Below are positions 1 through 7,404 of a DNA stretch of 9,137 nucleotides, piece after piece (position 1 is the first letter of the stretch; every line of letters starts with the position of its first letter). Source of the DNA: an uncultured Actinomycetes bacterium (GTDB lineage Bacteria > Actinomycetota > Actinomycetes > Nanopelagicales > Nanopelagicaceae); the NCBI GenBank assembly GCA_903898855.1, contig CAIUHB010000011.1, positions 1 through 9,137 of the forward strand. Reading direction: 5' to 3'. The translations under genes were made by a program, and so were the position numbers. Below the pieces are notes generated by a model. The model did no database searches and was not told where the DNA came from. It was given only the letters and a program-made list of their open reading frames with translations.

Positions 1-868
1 GCATGACATCGGCAAAGATATCGGTTTTAACTTCAGTATCAACTGATTGCAGCATTGCATTAAATCCAACGCCAGCCTTGCCCTTGCGGTTTTCGATAAT
101 CTTTTCCAGGCCAGCAAATGCACCACCAACAATGAAGAGGATATTGGTGGTATCAATTTGGAGAAATTCTTGATGTGGATGCTTACGGCCACCTTGTGGT
201 GGAACTGAAGCGGTTGTGCCTTCCAGAATCTTGAGCAGCGCTTGTTGAACGCCTTCACCCGATACATCGCGAGTAATAGATGGATTCTCGGCTTTGCGCG
301 CGACCTTATCGATCTCGTCGATATAAATAATTCCGGTCTCAGCTTTCTTCACATCGAAATCGGCTGCTTGAATGAGTTTGAGCAAGATATTCTCAACATC
401 TTCACCAACATAACCAGCTTCGGTTAGTGCGGTGGCATCTGCGATTGCAAAAGGAACGTTGAGCATGCGCGCCAAAGTTTGGGCCAAGAAAGTCTTTCCG
501 CAACCAGTCGGGCCAAGAATCAAAATATTAGATTTAGAAAGTTCGACCGCATCCTCGCGCTTTGATTCGCCAGCTTGTACGCGCTTGTAATGGTTGTAGA
601 CCGCAACTGAGAGCGACTTCTTTGCCCGATCTTGTCCGATCACATATTGATCGAGAAATTCGCAGATCTCTTGTGGCTTAGGTAGTTCTTGAAGTCCAAG
701 GGTATTGGTCTCTTGGAGTTCTTCAATGATGATTTCATTACAGAGGTCGATGCACTCGTCACAGATATAGACACCTGGACCTGCAATTAACTTCTTGACC
801 TGCTTTTGGGTCTTTCCGCAGAAAGAACACTTGAGGAGATCGCCACTTTCGCCAATGCGCGTCGTCAT
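1..868 (-). CDS. clpX: ATP-dependent Clp protease unfoldase ClpX (3' end beyond window)
   Basis: ClpX is the hexameric AAA+ ATPase that recognises tagged proteins, unfolds them and threads them into ClpP in the cytoplasm. The frame is open from ATG at 868 to the window edge: 289 complete codons of a family of about 425. Visible in order are the C4 zinc-binding domain (C14, C17, C36, C39), Walker A GPTGCGKT (119-126), the pore-1 loop GYVGED (152-157), Walker B IIYIDEID (180-187), the RKH loop (228-230) and a VGF tripeptide (267-269) where the ClpP-docking IGF loop sits in the family. The arginine finger, sensor 2 and C-terminal small domain lie outside the window. No Shine-Dalgarno sequence precedes the ATG; a long hairpin ends 12 nt upstream. 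The gene normally follows clpP2 directly in actinobacteria, but here a 5-kb gene intervenes. Identity is essentially certain. Confidence 0.98.
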   Translation of the reverse strand, partial: MTTRIGESGDLLKCSFCGKTQKQVKKLIAGPGVYICDECIDLCNEIIIEELQETNTLGLQELPKPQEICEFLDQYVIGQDRAKKSLSVAVYNHYKRVQAGESKREDAVELSKSNILILGPTGCGKTFLAQTLARMLNVPFAIADATALTEAGYVGEDVENILLKLIQAADFDVKKAETGIIYIDEIDKVARKAENPSITRDVSGEGVQQALLKILEGTTASVPPQGGRKHPHQEFLQIDTTNILFIVGGAFAGLEKIIENRKGKAGVGFNAMLQSVDTEVKTDIFADVM

Positions 869-880
869 GGGATAAGAGTA

Positions 881-910
881 AGAGCCAGTCCATTTTCATG
901 GGCTGGCTCT
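881..910 (-). terminator. Hairpin between the giant gene and clpX: terminator or leader element
   Basis: Arms 881-893 and 898-910 form a 13-position stem with loop TTTC; the central T/G position pairs as a wobble in plus-strand RNA and is an A/C mismatch in minus-strand RNA. On the minus strand it lies 44 nt after the stop codon of the giant gene and is followed by a T-rich tail (TTACTCTTAT), as in an intrinsic terminator. However, it ends only 12 nt before the clpX ATG, so it could equally be a clpX leader or attenuator structure. On the plus strand it is followed by AGGCTCTA and a run of five T, but there is no plus-strand gene to terminate. Confidence 0.5.
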
Positions 911-923
911 AGGCTCTATTTTT

Positions 924-940
924 GTTCGCTTATAGGCGAA
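924..940 (-). promoter_or_regulatory. Candidate ClgR-like operator upstream of clpX
   Basis: On the plus strand, GTTCGC (924-929) is followed by TTATAG and GCGAA (936-940). The core is a near-perfect 16-bp dyad, TTCGC-N6-GCGAA, whose centre is itself TATA. It resembles the actinobacterial ClgR box as I recall it (GTTCGC-N5-GCG), but the spacer is one base longer. A related element with the same GTTCGC half-site occurs upstream of clpP1 at 7448-7464. The site lies about 55-70 nt upstream of the clpX ATG. A TATAAG on the minus strand (934-929) inside it could alternatively be a -10 hexamer. The match is seen in the sequence; regulator identity is inferred. Confidence 0.45.
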
Positions 941-954
941 TCATCGTTGGGGTG

Positions 955-2442
955 CTACTTGACCACAATCTCCACGCGACGGTTGGCGGCGCGACCGGCA
1001 GCCGTCGAGTTCTTTGCGATTGGATCAACGTGCGCCTTTGCATCCACCTTGATGGTTACCTTGTGGCCAGCAAGCTTTGCCTGTAAGTACTTTTCGGTGG
1101 CGATAGCGCGGTTGTGGGACAAGGCTTGATTGTCGTAACCGACATTCACACCTGCAGCATCGGTGTGGCCAACAAGTTCTACGGTTGTGAAACCATGTTG
1201 TAGAACTACCGCCACGACCTTATCCAAGATGCGTCGAGCTGGTGCATCTAGGAAGTAGCTATCGGTGGTGAAGTTAACGTTCGCCAAATCCACTGGCTCG
1301 GTGACCATTGCGATATCGGCTGTCACATCTTTACCTGCGATGCGCTCTACTACTTGAATCTTGTCGGCTGGGCCAACAAGTTGAGGTAGAGCAACAGTAT
1401 TTGAACCAGTTACTGCAGCGCTGACAACTTTTCCATTGATCAGTACCTTCTCGGCAACGGCTCCTTCTTCCAGCTTGATGACATCCTTAACCGGAACGAT
1501 TTGGTTAGGTATCACTTGCTTTGCCCCAGCTTCCAATTTGATGGTAGCTGCAGGTGGCGTTGAAGGTGTTGGTTTAGGAGTTGTGCCTCCGGTACCAGGT
1601 AGCTCAGGATTCTTAATCCAGATTGCATAAAGCGTGCTGCTATTTGTCGGAGTAAGTGAGGAGATGGCACTTCCGCCGCCCGCGCTCAAGCTCCAACCGC
1701 CAAATGTGTAGCCAGTCTTTGTGAGTCCACCAGAGTTTCCAGGAATCGAAACAGCCGGTGAACCATCAATCCAACGAATGATTACTGGCACCGACCCGCC
1801 ATTCGAACCATTTCCATCGAATCGAACTACATAGACGATTTGTTGCGGAGTATTAGGTGTTGGAGGTGTTGGCAAGCTCCACTCTGCATACAAGTACAAA
1901 TTGGATTCGCCCATCGTGACGACTTGATTCACATCGTAGTGATCGCCACTTCCATCGTCGCGTGTATTCCAACCTGTGAAGTTGTAGCCAGCAAGAGTCA
2001 TTCCACCGGTATTGCCCGCGATTGACGGAGTATCTCCGTAGAAGCCATCCCATGAAACAGGAACTGTTCCGGTATCGGCACCATTGAGGTCATAATCGAT
2101 GCCAACATTGATGCGTTGCCAGCTGGCAGTGAAGGTCTCATTTTGAGTGACTGAGAATGCATCACCAGGCAAACGAAGCGTCGTAGAACCGGTCTCGTTC
2201 CAACCCTCAAAGTAATAACCAGTCTTGGCTAGGTCATAATTATTTTCAGAGAGGTTGATCGTTCCGGCAGTTGAAATTGCATCTGGCGCTTGACCAGAGG
2301 TATTTCCATTGCCGAGATAAACAACTTTATAGAGACTGGTCACCCAGATTGCATCCATGACGGTATCAGTTTCGAGCGCGAAGGTATCGCCTTCGGTGTA
2401 AGAACAGAGGCATCTGGAGTTCCGTTGTGATCTACCTGCCAT
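955..2442 (-). CDS. C-terminal part of frameshifted giant repeat protein: InlB-B repeats, unknown domain, OmpA-like domain
   Basis: This frame carries the last 479 residues of the giant exported protein; true homology begins at the GAA codon starting at 2394. The upstream part, back to the ATG at 2442, is the neighbouring frame read wrongly. It holds the end of repeat 10 and repeats 11-13 (local residues to 275), with Pro/Thr-rich linkers at 189-201 and 277-300. An unrecognised, probably beta-rich domain follows (301-385), then an OmpA-like domain (386-495). That domain has GHTD (D428) and LSHNR (R445), the Asp and Arg that bind diaminopimelate of peptidoglycan in OmpA-family proteins, and the terminal NRRVEI motif. 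Alone it has no signal peptide, so it would stay cytoplasmic if expressed separately. It should be read as the tail of the 2340-5942 gene. The stop is TAG at 957-955. Confidence 0.85.
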   Translation of the reverse strand: MAGRSQRNSRCLCSYTEGDTFALETDTVMDAIWVTSLYKVVYLGNGNTSGQAPDAISTAGTINLSENNYDLAKTGYYFEGWNETGSTTLRLPGDAFSVTQNETFTASWQRINVGIDYDLNGADTGTVPVSWDGFYGDTPSIAGNTGGMTLAGYNFTGWNTRDDGSGDHYDVNQVVTMGESNLYLYAEWSLPTPPTPNTPQQIVYVVRFDGNGSNGGSVPVIIRWIDGSPAVSIPGNSGGLTKTGYTFGGWSLSAGGGSAISSLTPTNSSTLYAIWIKNPELPGTGGTTPKPTPSTPPAATIKLEAGAKQVIPNQIVPVKDVIKLEEGAVAEKVLINGKVVSAAVTGSNTVALPQLVGPADKIQVVERIAGKDVTADIAMVTEPVDLANVNFTTDSYFLDAPARRILDKVVAVVLQHGFTTVELVGHTDAAGVNVGYDNQALSHNRAIATEKYLQAKLAGHKVTIKVDAKAHVDPIAKNSTAAGRAANRRVEIVVK

Positions 2443-4682
2443 CCAGCAAAGAGTTTGCCGGAGTTAACCAGGCCACCCACGTTGCCAGGAAGAATGATGT
2501 CACCAAATCCATCTTGTGAATTCGGAACTGAACCAACAACTGGTGAGAAGTTTGCGCGGTAGGACAAGTGGTAGGTCGTGTCATCCCACATTGCATACAA
2601 GGTGTGATTTGCCTTCAAATCGAAGTAGTCACCTGGGAAGTATGTAACTCCGCCACCATTTGGCTCTGTGCTCCAACCATTCCAGCCACCAAATGTGTAG
2701 CCAGTACGAGTCAGATTTCCAGAGTTATAAGGCAGAACGATGATGCCATTTCCAGCAATCGGATCTGGAACAAATCCGCCATCTGCGCCATTGCCATCAA
2801 AGGTCAAGGTGTAGAGAGTTGTTGAGTTCGGCAACCACTTTGCAAAGAGTGTTGTATCTGCGCCGAGTTCAAAGCCATCGCCAGGAGTGTAAGTGACTCC
2901 CGTGCCATCGGCCTTGGTGTTCCACCAGCCAGTGAATTTGTCAGTAGCGGTTGTGAGCAAACCAGAGTTACCCGGAAGAATGATTGTTCCGGCAGCAACT
3001 ATTGGATCTGGAACAAAACCAGTTACGGCTGAAGTAGCTCCGGCAGTATTGGAATCGAATGTGAGCGTGTACAAGGTCGTTGCATATTGAGCATACAAAG
3101 TCACATCTGCACGAAGGTTGTACGACGTTCCGGCTGGGAAGTCGAAGCCGGTTCCATCTGGTCGCGTATTCCAACCATCAAAGGTTTTTCCGGTAACAGC
3201 CAAGCCGTAGTCATTATCCGAAACTGCGACATCGCCATAGCCATGTGCTTGAAGTGGCGCGGTTCCTGAATCCTGGTTATTTCCATCGTAGGTTAGGGTG
3301 AAGAGTTGATCTGCCCACTTGGCATACAAAGTGATATTTCCGCGTAGGTCATAGTTATCGCCACCGAGGAAATCAACACCAGTGCCATCGGCCTTGGTAT
3401 TCCAACCATCAAATTGCTTGCCAGATGGTGGAGTCATGTTGGAACCATCTTCCAACACCATCACACCACTGCCGACAGTTGGAGAAGGAGCGTTGCTTCC
3501 ACCATTTGCGTTGTAGATCAAGGTGTAAACATTGGTAACCCACTTTGCATACAAAGTGGTGTTGGTGGTGAGCTCAAAAGAGTCACCAGGTGAATATGAA
3601 GGTCCAGTGCCAGAAGTATTTCGGCTCCAGCCAGCAAAACTCTTTCCAGTGGCCGACATGGTTCCGGTATCTAGATCCAGAACAACGGAGGTATCTGGAA
3701 CGGTTACATTCTCAGATGCGGGAGGTGTTCCTGTTCCGCCAGAAGAAGTATTGACGTTATAGGTCAAGGTATATGTGATGCCGGTCCAAATCGCACAGAG
3801 CGAAACATTGGCTGTGACATTCACTGTCGATACTGCGCCGCCGCCAGAGCAGAGCGCCCAACCACCAAAGGTGTAGCCGTTTCTGGTTAGGTTGCCATCG
3901 TTAGATGCAACGCCAACAGTTCCGGTCGTGCTCTCGTTTGGTGGGGTTACGCCACCGGTTGCGCCGTTTGCGTTATAGCTCAAGCTGTAGAGAGTTGTGG
4001 CCCAGCGAGCGGTCAACACAGAGTTGCTCGTTAAGTTGTAGGTATCGCCAGCTAAGTAATTTGTATTTGTCGCTGTATCAACCCAGCCAACAAAAGTTTG
4101 TCCGGACTTTGCTAAACCGCGGACGTTATCTTGTACAACCAATGCGCCATTTCCAGTTTGTGCAATTGGTGCGCTTCCCGTGGTTACAGAGTCGCCTTGA
4201 TAAGTAAGTGTGAAGTTGGCTGAGTTCCACTTTGCATAAAGTGTCGCATCTGCTGCAAGGGTGTAGGTCTCACCGACGGAGTAGGTAATTCCAGTGCCAT
4301 CGGCCTTGGTATTCCAACCACCAAATACATTCGCTCCTGATCCAGGAACTGTGATGCCAGGTGTGTAGTTCGGAAGGGATTTATCGCCAGAACCGGTGAT
4401 ATTTGAAAGTGATCCACTTCCTCCGTTGGCGTTAAAGGTCAAGGTGTAGCTAACAACATTCCACTTTGCATAGAGAGTGGTATTTGTTGTTAGGTTATAA
4501 ATTGAGCTCGGTGAATACAAAGTTCCACCCGTGCCTGCGGCATTGGTATACCAACCACCAAATGTCGCGCCAGTTTTAATGAGCGCAGATGTATTTCCTG
4601 CGACAGTCACGTTGCCAGTTCCTATTTGTTGGGTGGGAACTGATCCACTTGTCGCGCCATTTGCATCATAGGTAAGCGTGAA
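1618..4682 (-). repeat. Tandem array of 13 InlB-B/Flg_new-type protein repeats
   Basis: In frame-restored numbering the units are residues 421-494, 499-572, 577-647, 652-719, 724-801, 806-876, 881-953, 958-1036, 1044-1119, 1124-1200, 1205-1275, 1280-1355 and 1371-1442. Each opens with a strand like YTLTYDANGA, has a central G-x-x-F-x-GW and closes with TLYAKW. This is the signature of the beta-grasp-like Listeria-Bacteroides repeat (PF09479-type). Units are diverged at the DNA level, but 2, 6 and 8 share the block NTKADGTG with near-identical DNA, which suggests internal duplication. Unit 4 carries two Cys (698, 716). Unit 10 holds the frameshift. Confidence 0.88.
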
Positions 4683-5942
4683 ATCTGAGGTAAAGGACTT
4701 CACAACGCCATAGGAATCTCCTGATGCGTTCGAACCTTTAGCCTGGAAATAATAGGTAATACCTGCAGTCAGCCCGGAAATCGTGACGCTCATAGATACC
4801 GGCGTCGAGCCAACTGGGATAGACCCACTGCTTGGCGAGGATGCCGTTACCCAGGTACATCCGGTGTCCAAGTTTCCAGATGCATCAGTATGTGGGTTGG
4901 TGGTGTAGCAAAAGGAACCAGTTGTTGTAACAGAGGTACCTGCAGTTTGTGGGTTTACTGAACCATTGAGTTGAGCAGAAGTAAGCGTTACCGAAGATGC
5001 ATTTGCAGTCACTGTGATTGGTGCATAGGCACTGGCCGCCTTTGGACAAGAAGCACCATCATTAGGACCTGCGAGAGTTGGCGAGGAAGCCTTGCCGCCC
5101 ATCAAAATAGATTTAGGAGCAGGTGCACCAGCAAGTGAGGCGGCAGTAATTTGGAATGCCTTTGAATCTGAGTTATTAAAGAAATAAACGTTTCCGACAA
5201 AGTCAGAATATGCCGCGCCATAACCGCCACCAGTTGTTGGTGCAGTATTGGTATTTGGAGCTTGCGCAGTTGTCGCAGCATTCACTGCATATGAGGTCAC
5301 GGTTTCGCTAGTTCCACCGTTAAGGACAGTAGTTAAATCCATTCGAATTAGATTTTTTCCATCGCTAGACATTCCGTATGCATAATTACCTTGCGTAGTG
5401 AAGTCCCATGCGCCGGTAACAGGTCCTACGGTTCCTACAGTCGTGAAGTTCACTGCAGTTGATACCAAAGTTGTTACGTCGATAACAAAGAATGTAGTTT
5501 TGCCGGAAGCGCCATAAACCATCAATTTATTAGGTGCAATAAAATCACCGGATCCTGGCGAACCAGGAAGCGCACCGGTTATTACCCCAGTGCCATTAAC
5601 AAGCGTCTCGGAGCCGGTTGCATCAATCTTGTACAACTTGTCAGCGACAACGCCGTAAATAAAGTTATCTGCAGTGTTATAGCCAATTGCATTCATGCTG
5701 CCGATAATCGTCGCGCTTGGCGCCTTGGTGAAGGTCAATACGCCAGTGTTGCTAATGCTCGATGAGTAGATCGCTCCACTTCCAGTATTTGATACCTGGT
5801 AGAAGCCGGGTGAACAAGTAAATGGAGTAAGAGTCACCGCTTGTGCTGGGACCACATTGGTGAGTCCAGAAATGAAGAGCACGGATAGCAGAACTTTTAC
5901 GACGCGACGATTGAGTAACTCTTTAAACAACTTATCCCCCAA
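2340..5942 (-). CDS. Giant exported repeat surface protein, N-terminal part (frameshifted near 2394)
   Basis: This is a large secreted protein, probably cell-wall attached. Residues 1-35 form a signal peptide: a basic start (NRRVVK), a hydrophobic core and a likely AQA cleavage site. Residues 36-305 resemble propeller-like extracellular modules (motifs AIGYNTADNFIYG and LYKID, as in DUF6923-type domains; moderate certainty). Residues about 306-418 look like an Fn3-like module with a Cys pair (345, 362). Nine complete InlB-B/Flg_new-type repeats and most of a tenth follow from 421. After P1183 the frame is wrong and stops 17 codons later. Restoring one base joins it to the 955-2394 frame for 1662 residues. 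The longest start is TTG at 5942; a second TTG at 5930 has a GGGGGA sequence upstream and leaves a normal signal peptide, so it may be the real start. The composition is rich in Thr, Gly, Asn and Ser with few Lys, unlike the Clp proteins. Its position between clpP2 and clpX suggests an insertion. Ligand and role are unknown; adhesion or surface coating is a guess. Confidence 0.88.
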   Translation of the reverse strand: MGDKLFKELLNRRVVKVLLSVLFISGLTNVVPAQAVTLTPFTCSPGFYQVSNTGSGAIYSSSISNTGVLTFTKAPSATIIGSMNAIGYNTADNFIYGVVADKLYKIDATGSETLVNGTGVITGALPGSPGSGDFIAPNKLMVYGASGKTTFFVIDVTTLVSTAVNFTTVGTVGPVTGAWDFTTQGNYAYGMSSDGKNLIRMDLTTVLNGGTSETVTSYAVNAATTAQAPNTNTAPTTGGGYGAAYSDFVGNVYFFNNSDSKAFQITAASLAGAPAPKSILMGGKASSPTLAGPNDGASCPKAASAYAPITVTANASSVTLTSAQLNGSVNPQTAGTSVTTTGSFCYTTNPHTDASGNLDTGCTWVTASSPSSGSIPVGSTPVSMSVTISGLTAGITYYFQAKGSNASGDSYGVVKSFTSDFTLTYDANGATSGSVPTQQIGTGNVTVAGNTSALIKTGATFGGWYTNAAGTGGTLYSPSSIYNLTTNTTLYAKWNVVSYTLTFNANGGSGSLSNITGSGDKSLPNYTPGITVPGSGANVFGGWNTKADGTGITYSVGETYTLAADATLYAKWNSANFTLTYQGDSVTTGSAPIAQTGNGALVVQDNVRGLAKSGQTFVGWVDTATNTNYLAGDTYNLTSNSVLTARWATTLYSLSYNANGATGGVTPPNESTTGTVGVASNDGNLTRNGYTFGGWALCSGGGAVSTVNVTANVSLCAIWTGITYTLTYNVNTSSGGTGTPPASENVTVPDTSVVLDLDTGTMSATGKSFAGWSRNTSGTGPSYSPGDSFELTTNTTLYAKWVTNVYTLIYNANGGSNAPSPTVGSGVMVLEDGSNMTPPSGKQFDGWNTKADGTGVDFLGGDNYDLRGNITLYAKWADQLFTLTYDGNNQDSGTAPLQAHGYGDVAVSDNDYGLAVTGKTFDGWNTRPDGTGFDFPAGTSYNLRADVTLYAQYATTLYTLTFDSNTAGATSAVTGFVPDPIVAAGTIILPGNSGLLTTATDKFTGWWNTKADGTGVTYTPGDGFELGADTTLFAKWLPNSTTLYTLTFDGNGADGGFVPDPIAGNGIIVLPYNSGNLTRTGYTFGGWNGWSTEPNGGGVTYFPGDYFDLKANHTLYAMWDDTTYHLSYRANFSPVVGSVPNSQDGFGDIILPGNVGGLVNSGKLFAGWQVDHNGTPDASVLTPKAIPSRSKLIPSWMQSG
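2388..2400 (-). other. Single-base frameshift joining the two parts of the giant gene
   Basis: On the minus strand the upstream frame reads CTT ACA CCG AAG, giving LTPK and a stop 17 codons after the CCG. Repeat grammar elsewhere (TPGDGFELGADTTLFAKW) calls for TP-x-GD at this place. The frame starting with GAA at 2394 gives EGDTFALETDTVMDAIW, which completes repeat 10. One missing G (a C on the plus strand) next to 2394 explains the break exactly. There is no long homopolymer and no canonical X_XXY_YYZ slippery heptamer, so a mutation or a sequencing/assembly error is likelier than programmed -1 frameshifting. Confidence 0.85.
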
Positions 5943-6019
5943 GGAACTTTCAACAGACTATTGGCTCTCTTTAACCAATTAGGGGTGAAGTCTACGGTGG
6001 ATGCGGGGTGAGAAAGCAA

Positions 6020-6044
6020 GAAGCGGACTCAACGAGTCCGCTTC
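6020..6044 (-). terminator. Intrinsic terminator after clpP2
   Basis: Arms 6020-6030 and 6034-6044 form a perfect 11-bp GC-rich stem with a 3-nt loop. On the minus strand it lies 41 nt past the clpP2 stop and is followed by TTGCTTTCTC, a pyrimidine tail of moderate quality. It should end the clpP1P2 transcript before the giant gene, so the giant gene probably has its own promoter. In the plus direction the stem is followed by ACCCTTT, a weaker tail. Confidence 0.75.
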
Positions 6045-6085
6045 ACCCTTTCAGCAAGTTCTCAGATTATTTATTCGTTGACGCC

Positions 6086-6730
6086 TTACTTATTAGCTGA
6101 CGCTTTACGACTGACAAGTACCTGATCAATCAAGCCATACTCCACAGCCTCTTGCGCAGTAAGAATCTTGTCGCGTTCGATATCGCGCGTGATCTCTTCG
6201 TGGCTCTTGGTTGTGTGGTGAGCAAGCATTGACTCCAAGAGGCTGCGCATGCGCATAATCTCTTTTGCTTGGATTTCGATATCAGAGCCTTGTCCGCCGC
6301 CCTCTGAATAAGGTTGGTGAATCAAGATGCGTGCATGCTCAAGTGCCATGCGCTTTCCTTTAGCGCCGCCTGCAAGCAGAACCGCTGCTGCAGATGCAGC
6401 TTGGCCAAGACAGATGGTCATAACGTCAGGGCGAACAAATTGCATCGTGTCATAAATCGCGGTGAGAGCTGTGAAAGATCCACCTGGTGAGTTGATGTAC
6501 ATGATGATGTCGCGATCTGGATCCATTGACTCAAGAGTCAAGAGCTGAGCCATTACATCGTTAGCAACTGTGTCATCGATTGGTTGACCCAAGAAGATAA
6601 TGCGCTCTTCGAAGAGTTTTGTATATGGATCAAGTCGCTTGTATCCATAAGCAGTCTTCTCTTCAATGGTTGGAAGAACGTAGCGGCTAGAGATATCTAG
6701 CGGATTTGTATGTGGATTGAACTGGCTCAT
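6086..6730 (-). CDS. clpP2: ATP-dependent Clp protease proteolytic subunit ClpP2
   Basis: A serine peptidase subunit of 214 residues that in actinobacteria pairs with ClpP1 to form a mixed double-heptamer barrel. Catalytic Ser113 lies in [11 protein letters not shown], His138 in LIHQP and Asp187 in IERDK. The oxyanion and substrate region SPGGSFTAL is at 81-89. The [12 protein letters not shown] form and the longer N-terminus are features of the ClpP2 type as known from Mycobacterium. The ATG at 6730 overlaps the clpP1 stop as ATGA, so the two are translationally coupled. A GGAGG (6741-6737) sits 6 nt upstream inside the clpP1 end. Upstream of the catalytic core is an N-terminal extension (residues 1-38), some of which may be a removed propeptide. 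An intrinsic terminator follows the gene. Identity is secure; the P1/P2 assignment rests on motif resemblance and gene order. Confidence 0.97.
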   Translation of the reverse strand: MSQFNPHTNPLDISSRYVLPTIEEKTAYGYKRLDPYTKLFEERIIFLGQPIDDTVANDVMAQLLTLESMDPDRDIIMYINSPGGSFTALTAIYDTMQFVRPDVMTICLGQAASAAAVLLAGGAKGKRMALEHARILIHQPYSEGGGQGSDIEIQAKEIMRMRSLLESMLAHHTTKSHEEITRDIERDKILTAQEAVEYGLIDQVLVSRKASANK

Positions 6731-7341
6731 GCTGTTCCTCCGCTTCCTGAAACCTGTCCGGCTGAGCGAACCACGTGATCAACAAAACCATATTCCTTTG
6801 CCTCTTCGGCGGTGAACCAACGATCGCGATCTGAATCAGCTTCGATGGTCTCTGCCTTTTGGCCGGTGTGGAAGGAGATGAGTTCGGCCATCTTCTTCTT
6901 GGTAAATGACATCTGTTCTGCCTGAATCTTGATATCTGATGCAGTTCCGCCGATGCCACCTGAAGGTTGGTGCATCATGATGCGAGCATGTGGAAGTGCG
7001 TAGCGCTTTCCAGCTGCGCCAGCGCAAAGTAGGAATTGACCCATTGATGCAGCAAGTCCCATCGCAACTGTTGCGACATCGTTCTTGATGTATTGCATGG
7101 TGTCATAAATCGCCATACCGGCAGAGATCGATCCACCAGGTGAGTTGATGTAAAGGAAAATATCTTTTTCTGGATCTTCGGCAGCAAGAAGCAAGAGCTG
7201 TGCTGAGATTGCATTGGCCATTGAGTCTTCGACTACTGAGCCAAGAAAGATGATGCGTTCGCGAAGTAGGCGTTGGTACACCTGGTCGTCGAGTCCGCCG
7301 CCACCCATGGGTGCCGCGAGTTGCGGAGTAATGAGATCCAC
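6727..7341 (-). CDS. clpP1: ATP-dependent Clp protease proteolytic subunit ClpP1
   Basis: First gene of the clpP pair, 204 residues when started at GTG 7341. This start is chosen because a perfect AGGAGG lies 6 nt upstream; the frame stays open to an ATG at 7422, but the extra 27 residues precede the ribosome site and do not look like ClpP. The catalytic triad is Ser99 (GLAASMGQF), His124 (MMHQP) and Asp173 (SDRDRW), with [16 protein letters not shown] at 68-83. ClpP1 and ClpP2 subunits form the chamber in which ClpX- or ClpC-unfolded proteins are cut. The GLAASMG form and [15 protein letters not shown] match the mycobacterial ClpP1 type. The C-terminal tail is Gly/Ser-rich. The gene is separated from tig by 125 nt holding a candidate promoter and a ClgR-like box, so it is likely transcribed separately from tig as well as by read-through. 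Confidence 0.97.
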   Translation of the reverse strand: MDLITPQLAAPMGGGGLDDQVYQRLLRERIIFLGSVVEDSMANAISAQLLLLAAEDPEKDIFLYINSPGGSISAGMAIYDTMQYIKNDVATVAMGLAASMGQFLLCAGAAGKRYALPHARIMMHQPSGGIGGTASDIKIQAEQMSFTKKKMAELISFHTGQKAETIEADSDRDRWFTAEEAKEYGFVDHVVRSAGQVSGSGGTA

Positions 7342-7347
7342 GTAAAG

Positions 7348-7353
7348 CCTCCT
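7348..7353 (-). promoter_or_regulatory. Shine-Dalgarno AGGAGG deciding the clpP1 start
   Basis: A perfect AGGAGG on the minus strand with a 6-nt spacer (CTTTAC) before GTG at 7341. It fixes the clpP1 start there and not at the in-frame ATG at 7422, which is 81 nt further upstream. Confidence 0.85.
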
Positions 7354-7404
7354 GTTGATGGGTGCTTGCTTTTTATTGCTTACAGAGACAGTAACAATCT
7401 TTGG

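Noticed and set aside
2388..2400. Programmed -1 ribosomal frameshifting.
   Set aside because: The sequence CTTACACCGAAGG has no tandem slippery codons, and I saw no obvious stimulatory hairpin directly after it.
2340..2442. Two separate genes overlapping by about 100 nt in the giant locus.
   Set aside because: The protein homology runs without a gap from one frame to the other inside a single repeat unit, which indicates one gene with a frameshift.
1618..4682. Periodic DNA of about 210-240 bp as a CRISPR array or minisatellite.
   Set aside because: The period is far too long for CRISPR, and the repetition is explained by the tandem protein repeat with diverged DNA.
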